Notes under the pieces: generated by a model
What the model saw: only the letters and a program-made list of their open reading frames with translations
Database searches by the model: none
What the model was told of the DNA's origin: nothing
In this document: piece by piece, positions 14,340-22,297 of the stretch
Layout of the letters: the number at the start of each line of letters is the position of its first letter
Numbering within the stretch: position 1 is the stretch's first letter
Source: an uncultured Ruminococcus sp.
Lineage (GTDB): Bacteria > Bacillota > Clostridia > Oscillospirales > Acutalibacteraceae
Reading direction: 5' to 3'
Length of the DNA: 23,005 nucleotides
NCBI GenBank assembly: GCA_937892835.1
Contig: CALBHM010000145.1
Location: forward strand, 1 to 23,005
Made by a program: the position numbers and the translations under genes

Positions 14340-15044
14340 ATGAGTGAAACACTTCTCAAGGTGAGGGACCTTAAAAAGAGCTACGGTGATCACACTGTTC
14401 TCAAGGGCGTCTCTTACGACATTGAACAGGGCAAGATCGTAGGCTTGCTCGGCCCGAACGGCTGCGGCAAAACCTCGATGATAAAGTCCATTGTCGGCCT
14501 TATCAACGATTATGAGGGTCAGATTCTTATTAACGGAAAAGCCCCCGGCGTTGAGTCGAAAAAAATAATTGCATATCTTCCCGAGAAGAATTATCTCCCG
14601 GCATGGATGACGCCGAAAAGTGCAATCAAGTATATGGCGGATTTTTATGAGAATTTTGATATGCAAAAAGCACTTGACATGGCGGCAAGATTTGAGCTTC
14701 CGATGAAGCAGAAAATCAAGACTATGTCAAAGGGTCAGCAGGAAAAGCTCCAGCTTCTCCTTGTTATGAGCCGAAAGGCCGACCTTTATATTCTCGACGA
14801 GCCGCTCGGCGGTGTTGACCTTGTTTCAAGAGAATTTATTCTTGACACAATCATGAAAAATCACGCCGAAAATTCGACGATTCTGCTTTCAACTCACCTT
14901 ATTTATGATATCGAAAAGGTGCTCGACCGTGTACTCATGGTCAAGGACGGCAAGCTTCTTGTCAACACGGATGTTTCAAAGATAACGGCCGACGGCAAGA
15001 CTGTCGAGGATTTGTTCAGGGAGGTGTTCAGCCATGTTGGGTAA
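14340..15044 (+). CDS. ABC transporter ATP-binding protein
   Basis: A 234-residue ATPase subunit that drives the permease encoded next. Walker A is GPNGCGKT (38-45), the signature is the variant MSKGQQ at 129-134 in place of LSGGQ, Walker B is LYILDE (149-154) with D153 and E154, the D-loop is GGVD, and the switch histidine is H186 in STH. LPEKNYLP at about 80-87 occupies the Q-loop position. The sequence type fits the CcmA/YtrB-like exporter group. GGAGG precedes the ATG. The end overlaps the permease gene by 11 nt. The substrate is unknown. Confidence 0.93.
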   Translation: MSETLLKVRDLKKSYGDHTVLKGVSYDIEQGKIVGLLGPNGCGKTSMIKSIVGLINDYEGQILINGKAPGVESKKIIAYLPEKNYLPAWMTPKSAIKYMADFYENFDMQKALDMAARFELPMKQKIKTMSKGQQEKLQLLLVMSRKADLYILDEPLGGVDLVSREFILDTIMKNHAENSTILLSTHLIYDIEKVLDRVLMVKDGKLLVNTDVSKITADGKTVEDLFREVFSHVG

Positions 15045-15858
15045 GCTTTTGAAGAATGAATTCATTGCCACGGGCAGAATCATGGGCGCACTTTATGCGG
15101 TTGTTGCCGTAATCATGGCATATGTCCTCGGTTCTTATTACATCACCAAGGACACCGCTTCAACCGGTCAAATGCTTGGCATTATGGTGCTTCTTCTCAT
15201 TTCATCATGCAGCTTTATTCTTACAGCTGTTGTTATGATAATGAATTTTCAAAAGTCGCTTTACGGCGATCAGGGCTATTTGAGCTTTACTCTTCCGGTA
15301 AAAGGCTCGACGCTCCTTATCTCAAAGATCATTACGTCGACAGTATGGTTTGTTGCAGCTTTTGTTTGTCTTATGGGTACAGCAGCAATCACATTCTTCG
15401 TTGTTAAAGAGGACGTTATCGGTGAAGAAACGTTTTCGACAATCGAATCCCTTTTGCCGATGTTCCTTGAGGGCAAGTCGGTTTCAACGATTATCACATC
15501 AATCGTTATTTCGATGGTTTCGTATTTCCTGCGTTTTGCAGTTATCACCATTGAAATGTATTTTGCGATTTCGCTTGCAAATACTCGTCACTTCCAGAAG
15601 AAATATCTTCTCTGGACAATCATTTTCACAATTGCAGTGCTTTTCATCGTTGAAAGAATTTCCGGTGTTATTGCCGACAATATTGTTTTCGGTATCGCAA
15701 CGGTAGGAAACAAGCTTTCTATTATAACAAGCTATGATCAGCTTGCATCGGGTGCGAGCTTCACGGATCTCGTTTCGGTTATAACTTATCTTATTTTTGG
15801 CGTAGGTCTTTACTATGCAACGTTCTATGTAATGAACAAAAAGGTTAACATCAGATAA
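15034..15858 (+). CDS. ABC-2-like membrane subunit
   Basis: A 274-residue hydrophobic protein with about six predicted helices (near residues 12-35, 48-75, 105-128, 150-180, 190-212 and 245-265), expected to be the permease partner of the ATPase in the frame before it. The loop YGDQGYLSFTLPVKGSTLLISK after the second helix is common in this type of uncharacterised Clostridial ABC permease (L-x-LPV-x-x-xxLLxSK). The ATG has GGAGGTG 7 nt upstream, within the ATPase gene. No accessory or regulator gene is adjacent, so the transported compound cannot be named. Confidence 0.88.
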   Translation: MLGKLLKNEFIATGRIMGALYAVVAVIMAYVLGSYYITKDTASTGQMLGIMVLLLISSCSFILTAVVMIMNFQKSLYGDQGYLSFTLPVKGSTLLISKIITSTVWFVAAFVCLMGTAAITFFVVKEDVIGEETFSTIESLLPMFLEGKSVSTIITSIVISMVSYFLRFAVITIEMYFAISLANTRHFQKKYLLWTIIFTIAVLFIVERISGVIADNIVFGIATVGNKLSIITSYDQLASGASFTDLVSVITYLIFGVGLYYATFYVMNKKVNIR

Positions 15859-15864
15859 TTTTGA

Positions 15865-15899
15865 GGCAATACCGCACACCTTAATTGTGCGGCATTGCC
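15865..15899 (+). terminator. Strong hairpin between ABC pair and yqeK
   Basis: GGCAATACCGCACA (15865-15878) pairs with TGTGCGGCATTGCC (15886-15899), 14 positions with one A-C mismatch and a 7-nt loop. No T tract follows (CCTAATAAA), so it may be a poor terminator or a processing/stability hairpin; the yqeK ribosome site begins about 7 nt later. Confidence 0.5.
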
Positions 15900-15919
15900 C
15901 TAATAAAGGAGATATCCCT

Positions 15920-16510
15920 TTGAGCACATGGACAGATGAAAAAATCATCACGCTTATCAGGTCTCGGCTTGATGATTACAGATTTAACCACAGCCTTAAT
16001 GTTGCCGACAGCGCAAAAGAGCTTGCGATCAGATACGGCGGAGATGCGGATAAGGCGTACACGTCGGGACTTCTGCATGACGTGATGAAAAATGCTTCCG
16101 AGGAAGAGCAGTTAGGGGTATTGAGTGAGGCAGGCATTGAGCTTATGCCTGTTGAGAGGGCTAACAAAAAGCTGTGGCACGCTATGGCAGGTGCAGCTTA
16201 CATAAAGTTCGTCATGGGTATCGACGACCGTGAAATAATCAGGGCAGTCAGGTACCACACGACGGGCAGAGCGGGAATGAGCCTGCTCGAAAAAATTGTT
16301 TATCTCGCCGATTATATTTCCGCAGAGAGAAATTATAACGGCGTTGAGGATATGCGAAGGCTTTGCGAGAAGGATATGGACTCGGCGATTGAATATGCGC
16401 TGGTTTTCGGAATTCCCGATCTTGTTTCAAAGGGTCAGGTTATTCACCCCGACAGCATTGATCTTTACAATGAAGTTATTATTAAAAAGCAGGGAGGAAA
16501 CAGTTTATGA
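15920..16510 (+). CDS. yqeK: HD-domain Ap4A hydrolase YqeK
   Basis: A 196-residue HD-domain protein of the YqeK family, which hydrolyses diadenosine tetraphosphate symmetrically to ADP. The metal-binding set is visible: H24 (RFNHSLNVA), H53-D54 (LLHDVMKN), H87 (WHAMAG), H113 (RYHTTG) and D131 (YLADYIS). I chose TTG 15920 because AAAGGAGA lies 7-8 nt upstream and the protein then begins MSTWTDEKI like relatives; an in-frame ATG at 15887 lies inside the hairpin and lacks a site. The stop overlaps the rsfS start (ATGA). yqeK-rsfS-leuS is a common Firmicutes order; nadD, usually just upstream of yqeK, is absent and the ABC pair is there instead. Confidence 0.93.
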   Translation: MSTWTDEKIITLIRSRLDDYRFNHSLNVADSAKELAIRYGGDADKAYTSGLLHDVMKNASEEEQLGVLSEAGIELMPVERANKKLWHAMAGAAYIKFVMGIDDREIIRAVRYHTTGRAGMSLLEKIVYLADYISAERNYNGVEDMRRLCEKDMDSAIEYALVFGIPDLVSKGQVIHPDSIDLYNEVIIKKQGGNSL

Positions 16511-16863
16511 CATCACTTGAAAAAGCAAAAAACATTGCCAAGATTCTCGACAAGAAAAAGGCAATAGACATCATCGGAATTGAGACAAAAGAGCTGACGG
16601 TAATGTCAGACTATTTCATCATTGCAAGCGGTACATCAAACACTCATGTCCGTGCGCTTGCCGATGAGGTTGACGACGAGATGAAGAAGCTCGGAGTAGA
16701 GGTTGACCACATTGAGGGCAGAGCAACAGGATGGATACTGCTTGATTATAACGATGTTCTGGTTCACGTTTTCCAGCCGGAAAGCAGACAGTATTACAAC
16801 ATCGAGCGTCTTTGGAATGATGCGGCAAGGGTTGACCTTTCCGACGTTCTGACCGAGGACTGA
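16507..16863 (+). CDS. rsfS: Ribosomal silencing factor RsfS
   Basis: A 118-residue RsfS/YbeB/Iojap protein that binds ribosomal protein uL14 and prevents subunit joining when nutrients are scarce. Family marks are VMSDYFIIASGTSNTHVRAL (about 32-51), the GWILLDYNDVLVHVF segment (about 78-92), and YYNIERLWNDA near the end. The ATG overlaps the yqeK stop by 4 nt and GGAGG lies 7 nt before it, within yqeK. Confidence 0.96.
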   Translation: MTSLEKAKNIAKILDKKKAIDIIGIETKELTVMSDYFIIASGTSNTHVRALADEVDDEMKKLGVEVDHIEGRATGWILLDYNDVLVHVFQPESRQYYNIERLWNDAARVDLSDVLTED

Positions 16864-16869
16864 TTATTT

Positions 16870-17130
16870 ATTTTGCATAGATACACTGTTATGTGAGCAT
16901 TTTTTAAGGCTGCTTTTAGAAGAGCTTTTCCAAGGCTTCCCCTTGAGGGGAAGCTGTCGCATAAGCGACTGATGAGGTGGAAAGGTTCGAGTTTGAATTT
17001 AGCGAATAAAAGCATGAAAATTTACCACCTCATCCGAGCAGCGCAATCCGCCGCTCACCTTCCCCTCAAGGGGAAGGCTGAAAAATAAAGACAGCGGTCA
17101 TTTTGTTATGAGTGAATCTATGTGCAAATT
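16870..17130. repeat. MITE-like palindromic repeat between rsfS and leuS
   Basis: This fills most of a 334-bp gene-free gap. Two 18-bp palindromes, CTTCCCCT-tg-AGGGGAAG (16936-16953) and CTTCCCCT-ca-AGGGGAAG (17059-17076), stand in inverted orientation. Inside them GATGAGGTGG (16971-16980) is the exact complement of CCACCTCATC (17025-17034). The core is about 16930-17080. An outer, weaker inverted match (TTTTGCATAGATACAC near 16871-16886 against GTGAATCTATGTGCAAAT near 17112-17129) suggests a longer element. It has no ORF, so if mobile it depends on a transposase elsewhere. I recall similar sequences scattered through gut Firmicutes genomes; copy number cannot be judged here. Confidence 0.75.
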
Positions 17131-17197
17131 ATGTGTCTGAAGCGGTTATTAAATTGCTTCGCACCTAAATCGCAATACACATCGGAGGATTATTGAA

Positions 17198-19606
17198 ATG
17201 GGTTATGATTTTAAATCGGTAGAAAAAAAGTGGCAGGATAAATGGGAGGAAACAGGCGTTTTCCATGCGGAGGATTTTTCGGAGAAGCCGAAGTTCTACG
17301 GCCTTGTTGAGTTCCCTTATCCCAGCGGAGCAGGTATGCACGTCGGACACATCAAGGCTTATTCGGGTCTTGAGGTCGTTTCGAGAAAAAGAAGAATGCA
17401 GGGATATAACGTTCTGTTCCCGATCGGCTTTGACGCATACGGACTCCCGACCGAAAACTATGCTATAAAAACAGGTATTCATCCCCGTAAGGTTACGGAC
17501 ATGAATATTGAAAGATTTTCAAGCCAGCTTAAAAAGGTAGGTTTCTCCTTTGACTGGACTCGTGTAATTGATACCACTCAGGAGGACTACTACAAGTGGA
17601 CCCAGTGGATTTTCCTCAAGATGTTTGAACACGGTCTCGCTTTCAGAGACAAGACACTTGTTAACTACTGCCCCTCATGTAAGGTTGTTCTTTCGAACGA
17701 GGATTCGCAGGGCGGTAAGTGCGATATCTGCCACAGCGATATCGTTCAGAAGTCAAAGGATGTTTGGTATCTTCGCATAACGAAGTATGCCGATAAGCTT
17801 CTTGAAGGCCTTGATGAGGTTGACTATCTTCCGAATATCAAGCTTCAGCAGAGAAACTGGATCGGCAAATCAACGGGTGCTTTTGTTGATTTCGATGTTA
17901 AAGGCTCGGACAACGAAAAGCTGAAGATTTATACAACCCGTCCCGATACTCTTTTCGGCGTAACATTCATGGTTATGGCTCCCGAGCATCCGATGATCGA
18001 CAAGTATGCGGATCGCATTGCAAATATGGATGCGATTACGGACTATAGAAAAGAATGCGCAAAAAAGACCGAATTTGAAAGAACACAGCTTGTCAAGGAC
18101 AAGACAGGCGTTAAGATAGACGGCCTTTCGGGAATCAACCCTGTGAACGGAAAAGAAATTCCGATTTATATTTCCGACTATGTCATGATGGGCTACGGTA
18201 CAGGCGCAATCATGGCTGTTCCGGCTCATGATACCCGTGACTATGAGTTTGCCAAGAAGTTCGGCATTGATATCATTGAGGTTATCAAGGGCGGCGACAT
18301 CTCAAAAGAAGCATATACCGGCGAGGGCGAGTGCGTGAACTCGGGCTTCCTTGACGGAATAAAAAATAAAAAAGAAGCCATTGAGAAGATGGCCGATTAT
18401 CTCAGCGAAAAAGGCATCGGCGAAAAGGGCGTTCAGTACAAGATGAAGGACTGGGCATTCAACCGTCAGCGTTATTGGGGCGAGCCGATTCCAATTGTTT
18501 ACTGTCCGCATTGCGGCATGGTTCCCGTTCCGTATGATGAGCTTCCGCTCAAGCTGCCGAAGGTTGAAAACTTTGAGCCCGGCTCGGACGGCGAAAGTCC
18601 GCTTGCGAAGATTGAGTCTTTCGTAAACTGCAAGTGCCCGAAGTGCGGCGCAGACGCAAAGCGTGAAACAGATACAATGCCTCAGTGGGCAGGTTCTTCA
18701 TGGTACTTCCTGAGATATATTGATCCACACAATGACAAGGCTTTTGCCGACAAGGATAAGCTCAAGTATTGGGGCGAGGTTGACTGGTACAACGGCGGAA
18801 TGGAGCATGTTACACGTCACATGATTTATTCACGCTTCTGGCACAAGTTCCTCTATGATATCGGAGAGGTTCCGTATGATGAGCCGTATGCAAAGCGTAC
18901 CGCTCAGGGTCTTATTCTCGGACCCGACGGCGACAAGATGAGCAAGTCCAAGGGCAACGTTGTTGACCCGAACGATGTTGTTGACGAGTACGGCGCAGAC
19001 GTTCTTCGTACCTATGTTCTGTTCATGGGCGACTATGAGAAAGCTGCTCCGTGGTCGAAGTCATCGGTTAAGGGCTGTAAGAGATTTATTGACAGAGTAT
19101 GGGCTCTCCAGGATATCCTGACAGACGGTGATGAATATTCCAAGGAGCTTGAATCGGCTTTCCATAAGACGATCAAGAAAGTTTCCGAGGATATCGAGGG
19201 AATGAAGTTCAACACGGCAATCGCCGCACTCATGACATTGCTCAACGATATCTATAATAAGGGCTCAATCAACAACGCAGAGCTGAAAACGTTTGTAACG
19301 CTTCTCAATCCGTTTGCTCCTCATGTTACGGAGGAAATTTGGGCGGCTCAGAACTACGGCGGAATGTTGGCTAACGGCCACTGGGTTGACTACGACGAAG
19401 CAAAGTGCGTTGACGATGAAATCGAAATCGTTGCACAGATCAACGGCAAGGTTCGTGCAAAGCTCATGATTCCGGCTGAGATCGAGTCGGCAGAAGCAAT
19501 CGAGCTTGCAAAGGAGGATCCGGCAATCGCCGCCGCAATCGAGGGCAAGAACGTTGTCAAGGAGCTTTATGTCAAAGGCAGACTTGTAAACATCGTTGTT
19601 AAATAA
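17198..19606 (+). CDS. leuS: Leucyl-tRNA synthetase
   Basis: An 802-residue class I aminoacyl-tRNA synthetase charging tRNA-Leu. The HIGH motif reads H48-V-G-H51 in YPSGAGMHVGH; KMSKS is at 580-584 (DKMSKSKGN). Zinc-type knuckles lie near CPSCKVVLSNEDSQGGKCDIC (about 161-181) and CPHCGMV with CKCPKCGAD further on. The CP1 editing domain spans roughly 220-420, with TTRPDTLFGVTFMV and GYGTGAIMAVPAHDTRD, including the threonine-rich and aspartate features needed to clear mischarged tRNA. An anticodon-binding domain and the small C-terminal domain (QINGKVRAKLMIP) complete it. Length is normal. GGAGG is 9 nt before the ATG. No T-box leader is visible upstream, although many Firmicutes leuS genes have one. 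Confidence 0.98.
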   Translation: MGYDFKSVEKKWQDKWEETGVFHAEDFSEKPKFYGLVEFPYPSGAGMHVGHIKAYSGLEVVSRKRRMQGYNVLFPIGFDAYGLPTENYAIKTGIHPRKVTDMNIERFSSQLKKVGFSFDWTRVIDTTQEDYYKWTQWIFLKMFEHGLAFRDKTLVNYCPSCKVVLSNEDSQGGKCDICHSDIVQKSKDVWYLRITKYADKLLEGLDEVDYLPNIKLQQRNWIGKSTGAFVDFDVKGSDNEKLKIYTTRPDTLFGVTFMVMAPEHPMIDKYADRIANMDAITDYRKECAKKTEFERTQLVKDKTGVKIDGLSGINPVNGKEIPIYISDYVMMGYGTGAIMAVPAHDTRDYEFAKKFGIDIIEVIKGGDISKEAYTGEGECVNSGFLDGIKNKKEAIEKMADYLSEKGIGEKGVQYKMKDWAFNRQRYWGEPIPIVYCPHCGMVPVPYDELPLKLPKVENFEPGSDGESPLAKIESFVNCKCPKCGADAKRETDTMPQWAGSSWYFLRYIDPHNDKAFADKDKLKYWGEVDWYNGGMEHVTRHMIYSRFWHKFLYDIGEVPYDEPYAKRTAQGLILGPDGDKMSKSKGNVVDPNDVVDEYGADVLRTYVLFMGDYEKAAPWSKSSVKGCKRFIDRVWALQDILTDGDEYSKELESAFHKTIKKVSEDIEGMKFNTAIAALMTLLNDIYNKGSINNAELKTFVTLLNPFAPHVTEEIWAAQNYGGMLANGHWVDYDEAKCVDDEIEIVAQINGKVRAKLMIPAEIESAEAIELAKEDPAIAAAIEGKNVVKELYVKGRLVNIVVK

Positions 19607-19616
19607 ATAGTAAAAC

Positions 19617-19655
19617 AAAACGAAGGCTGTGAATTTCAGTCTTCGTTTTTATTTT
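19617..19655 (+). terminator. Intrinsic terminator after leuS
   Basis: AACGAAGGCTG (19619-19629) pairs with CAGTCTTCGTT (19637-19647), 11 bp with one wobble, extended by A-T pairs and followed by TTTTTATTTT. Confidence 0.92.
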
Positions 19656-19890
19656 GAGTCGTCGACCGGAAAAATTCAATAAATCTATGCAAAAAGATGA
19701 TATTATATATATAAATGTATGCGACATCTGTTTAGAGATAAAATCATGACTTTTTACTTTTGTCAACCGTCATAAACCACAATATATGGGTTTGGTTTTT
19801 GTGCAGAACCGACTATATGGGAAAGTGTGGAAAATTCAAGTCGGAAATCCCCGAAAGCCTTGATACTGCTTGCTTTCGGGGTATATTTTT
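19656..19890 (+). other. Gene-free stretch ending in a terminator; possible small RNA
   Basis: No convincing ORF is present. The stretch lies between the leuS terminator and a second strong one: CCCCGAAAGC (19849-19858) with GCTTTCGGGG (19872-19881), perfect 10 bp, then TATATTTTT. No gene precedes this second terminator. Upstream, CCGACT and AGTCGG (19809-19844) can pair, as can GGTT/AACC near 19794-19810, and TTGTCA followed after 17 bp by TATATG (about 19759-19787) is a weak promoter candidate. Together these would fit a small RNA of about 100 nt, but I recognise no known RNA family. Confidence 0.35.
19849..19890 (+). terminator. Strong orphan terminator before the S10 promoter
   Basis: A perfect 10-bp GC-rich stem (CCCCGAAAGC/GCTTTCGGGG) with a 13-nt loop followed by TATATTTTT. 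It stands 36 bp before the S10 promoter and isolates it from upstream transcription. Confidence 0.88.
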
Positions 19891-19925
19891 GTTTAAAATT
19901 TTTTTGAAAAATATTGAAAAAAGGC

Positions 19926-19954
19926 TTGCAATTTGCAATAAAGTATGGTATGAT
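19926..19954 (+). promoter_or_regulatory. S10 operon promoter
   Basis: TTGCAA (19926-19931) and TATGAT (19949-19954) are exactly 17 bp apart, with a TG extension one base before the -10. A start near 19961 gives a leader of about 300 nt before rpsJ. Confidence 0.82.
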
Positions 19955-19960
19955 ACTCGA

Positions 19961-20263
19961 GCATGCTATATTATTATGTAGTTTAGTGCGTAGATATGCG
20001 TTGATGTGAGAGGTGGCGGCTCGTAGAGGTCGGGAATTCTCACGGAGTATGTCCGATTTAAAACCGGGCGATTTAATAACCTACAGCACAGGTTTGCTAT
20101 CCCTTAGCAAACTTGCGTGTGTATGTGCGTTTAAGACCTTAAATGCACTATCCCGGAAACTAACCCATTTCCGGTTTTTAAATGCAGAGGGTGGAAACAC
20201 CCGGAAACGTTGCGAAATTAGGTTTTAAACGTTGCCCGCCAAACTTTGTAAGGAGGCAAAATC
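19961..20263 (+). promoter_or_regulatory. Structured S10 operon leader with internal terminator-like hairpin
   Basis: No ORF of note lies in this 300-nt leader, but it is dense in stems: GTGAGA/TCTCAC (20006-20043), GTTTGCTA/TAGCAAAC (20092-20112), GTGCGTTTAA/TTAAATGCAC with a GACC loop (20125-20148), CCGGAAA/TTTCCGG (20153-20174) followed by TTTTT, and GGGTG-GAAA-CACCC (20189-20202). The fourth resembles an intrinsic terminator inside the leader. Two direct repeat pairs, TTAAATGCA (20139, 20178) and CCCGGAAAC (20152, 20200), allow exclusive alternative pairings. In E. coli the S10 leader is controlled by L4, whose gene is third in this operon; whether this leader responds to L4 is an inference. 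Confidence 0.7.
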
Positions 20264-20575
20264 ATGGCAGTAAAGGGAAAAATCAGAATCAGATTGAAGG
20301 GCTATGACCACAATCTCGTTGATAAGGCAGCGGAGAAGATCGTTGAGACTGCTAAGCGCACAGGCGCTCAGGTTTCAGGTCCCGTTCCCCTTCCGACAGA
20401 GAAAGAGGTCGTTACGATCCTTCGTGCTGTTCACAAGTACAAGGACTCCAGAGAGCAGTTCGAACAGCGCACACACAAAAGGCTTATCGACATCATCAGA
20501 CCGTCAGCCAAGACTGTTGACGCTTTGAGAGGTCTTGAGCTTCCTGCCGGCGTAGAAATCGAAATCAAGCTTTGA
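20264..20575 (+). CDS. rpsJ: 30S ribosomal protein S10 (uS10)
   Basis: A 103-residue small-subunit head protein, which in some bacteria also serves as NusE in transcription antitermination. The typical KIRIRLKGYDHNLVD start, SGPVPLPTEKEVVTILR, and the end LRGLELPAGVEIEIKL are all present at normal length. AAGGAGG lies 7 nt before the ATG. It is the first gene of the S10 operon behind a long leader. Confidence 0.98.
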   Translation: MAVKGKIRIRLKGYDHNLVDKAAEKIVETAKRTGAQVSGPVPLPTEKEVVTILRAVHKYKDSREQFEQRTHKRLIDIIRPSAKTVDALRGLELPAGVEIEIKL

Positions 20576-20639
20576 TTTTACGCTAACAGGTCAAGTTGGC
20601 GCAGTTGCCAACCAATAACCTATAAGGAGGAAAACTTAT

Positions 20640-21272
20640 ATGAAAAAGGGTCTTATCGGAAAGAAAATCGGTATGACGCAGATCTTCGACGAAAAGGGCA
20701 ATGTAATCCCCGTAACAGTCGTTGAAGCAGGTCCGTGTGTAATCACACAGAAGAAGACGATCGAGAATGACGGCTATGAGGCTGTTCAGGTCGGCTTCGG
20801 TGACGTAAAGGCACAGAGAGTCAACAAGGCTATGAAGGGTCACTTCGCCAAGAACGATGTTGCTCCCAAGAAGGTACTCAAGGAGTTCCGTCTCGAGAAC
20901 ATTGCAGACGTTAACGTAGGCGACATTCTCAAGGCTGATGTGTTCGCAGCAGGCGACAAGGTTGACGTTATCGGCACAAGCAAGGGTCACGGAACAGCAG
21001 GTTCCATCAAGCGTTGGAACTTCTCAAGACTCAGAGAGTCTCATGGTACAGGTCCCGTTGCAAGACACGCCGGTTCATTGGGTGCTTGTTCAACTCCTTC
21101 CCGTGTTTACAAGGGAAAGAAGCTTGCAGGTCACTACGGTGTAGACCGCACCACAGTTCAGAATTTAACTATTGCTAAGGTTGACGTCGAGAACAACCTC
21201 ATCGCCGTTAAGGGTGCTATTCCGGGCCCGAAGGGCGGAATCGTTGTTATCGCCGATGCCAAGAAAGCGTAA
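20640..21272 (+). CDS. rplC: 50S ribosomal protein L3 (uL3)
   Basis: A 210-residue large-subunit assembly protein whose extended loop reaches the peptidyl transferase centre. Visible features are KKGLIGKKIGMTQIFDEKG at the start, GHGTAGSIKRW in the middle, and the glycine- and basic-rich loop with RHAGSLGACSTPSRV and AGHYG. The ATG has AAGGAGG upstream. A hairpin GTTGGC/GCCAAC (20595-20612) lies in the 64-nt gap after rpsJ. Confidence 0.98.
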   Translation: MKKGLIGKKIGMTQIFDEKGNVIPVTVVEAGPCVITQKKTIENDGYEAVQVGFGDVKAQRVNKAMKGHFAKNDVAPKKVLKEFRLENIADVNVGDILKADVFAAGDKVDVIGTSKGHGTAGSIKRWNFSRLRESHGTGPVARHAGSLGACSTPSRVYKGKKLAGHYGVDRTTVQNLTIAKVDVENNLIAVKGAIPGPKGGIVVIADAKKA

Positions 21273-21290
21273 CGGAAGGAGTGTTAAAGT

Positions 21291-21914
21291 ATGCCTAATG
21301 TATCAGTATTCGATATGAACGGTAAAAAGGTTTCCGATCTTGCTCTTGCAGAGTCTGTTTTCGGAATCGAGCCGAATTCTTATGCTATGCATCTTTGCGT
21401 AGTTAACTATTTGGCAAATCAGCGTCAGGGCACACAGTCAACCCGTACACGCTCAGAGGTAAGCGGCGGCGGCAAGAAGCCGTGGAAGCAGAAGGGTACA
21501 GGCCGTGCACGTCAGGGTTCAACAAGAGCTCCTCAGTGGACACACGGAGGTATCGCACACGGCCCCAAGCCGAGAGAGTACGGCTTCTCAATCAACAAGA
21601 AGGTAAGAAGACTCGCTATGAAGTCTGCTTTCTCTTCAAAGGTTGCAGCAGAGGAGCTTGTAGTTCTTGACGATCTCAAGCTTGACGCAATCAAGACTAA
21701 GGAAGTTGTAAAGGTTCTTACAGCTCTCGAGACAGGCAAGAAGGTTCTTCTCGTTCTTCCTGAGAACAACGATGTTCTTTACAGAAGCGCAAGAAACATT
21801 GCCGGTGTTAAGGTTTCAACCGTAAACACATTGAATGTTTATGACATTCTTAATTGTGACACAATGCTCGTTCTCAAGGACAGCGTTGCAAAGATTGAGG
21901 AGGTATATGCATGA
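21291..21914 (+). CDS. rplD: 50S ribosomal protein L4 (uL4)
   Basis: A 207-residue protein with a globular domain and a long loop lining the exit tunnel; in E. coli L4 also represses the S10 operon through its leader. The tunnel loop is at about 44-95 (TRTRSEVSGGGKKPWKQKGTGRARQG, written here only in outline), with HGPKPREYGFSINKKVRRLA following. Normal length. The ATG follows GGAGTG, 18 nt after rplC; the stop overlaps rplW (ATGA). Confidence 0.97.
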   Translation: MPNVSVFDMNGKKVSDLALAESVFGIEPNSYAMHLCVVNYLANQRQGTQSTRTRSEVSGGGKKPWKQKGTGRARQGSTRAPQWTHGGIAHGPKPREYGFSINKKVRRLAMKSAFSSKVAAEELVVLDDLKLDAIKTKEVVKVLTALETGKKVLLVLPENNDVLYRSARNIAGVKVSTVNTLNVYDILNCDTMLVLKDSVAKIEEVYA

Positions 21915-22207
21915 GTAAAGCAGCACAGGACATAATCCTCCGTCCGATTATCACTGAAGAGAGCATGCTCGGCACAGCCGATAAGAAGTACACCTTCTCG
22001 GTTGCCAAGGATGCAAACAAGATCGAAATCGCAGCAGCCGTTGAAGAGCTTTTCGGCGTAAAGGTAGCTAAGGTCAACACCATCAACTGCCTCGGCAAGC
22101 TTCGCAGACAGGGCGTTTCTCAGGGCTACACAGCCGCTTGGAAAAAGGCGATCGTTACTCTTACAGAGGATTCAAAGACCATCGAGTTCTTCGATGGCAT
22201 GATGTAA
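21911..22207 (+). CDS. rplW: 50S ribosomal protein L23 (uL23)
   Basis: A 98-residue protein at the tunnel exit, the docking site for trigger factor and SRP. It starts MSKAAQDIILRPIITEESM and has YTFSVAKDANKIEIAAAVEELFGVKV and GKLRRQG in the extended loop. The ATG overlaps the rplD stop by 4 nt and GAGGAGG (21896-21904 region) lies just upstream. Confidence 0.97.
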   Translation: MSKAAQDIILRPIITEESMLGTADKKYTFSVAKDANKIEIAAAVEELFGVKVAKVNTINCLGKLRRQGVSQGYTAAWKKAIVTLTEDSKTIEFFDGMM

Positions 22208-22297
22208 TCTGACATCAAAAAACAAACCGTAAAATTCCGGTGGTAATGTATGGAGTTCGACATACTCCGCGAAGCCACTTAAAGGAGTGTGAATCAA

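Noticed and set aside
17100..17197. T-box leader for leuS
   Set aside because: No T-box motif or terminator/antiterminator pair is visible; only a weak nested pairing (ATGTGT/ACACAT and GAAGC/GCTTC) lies before the ribosome site.
19760..19981. 73-residue frame before the S10 promoter
   Set aside because: It crosses a strong terminator and the S10 promoter, lacks a ribosome site and has no protein-like composition.
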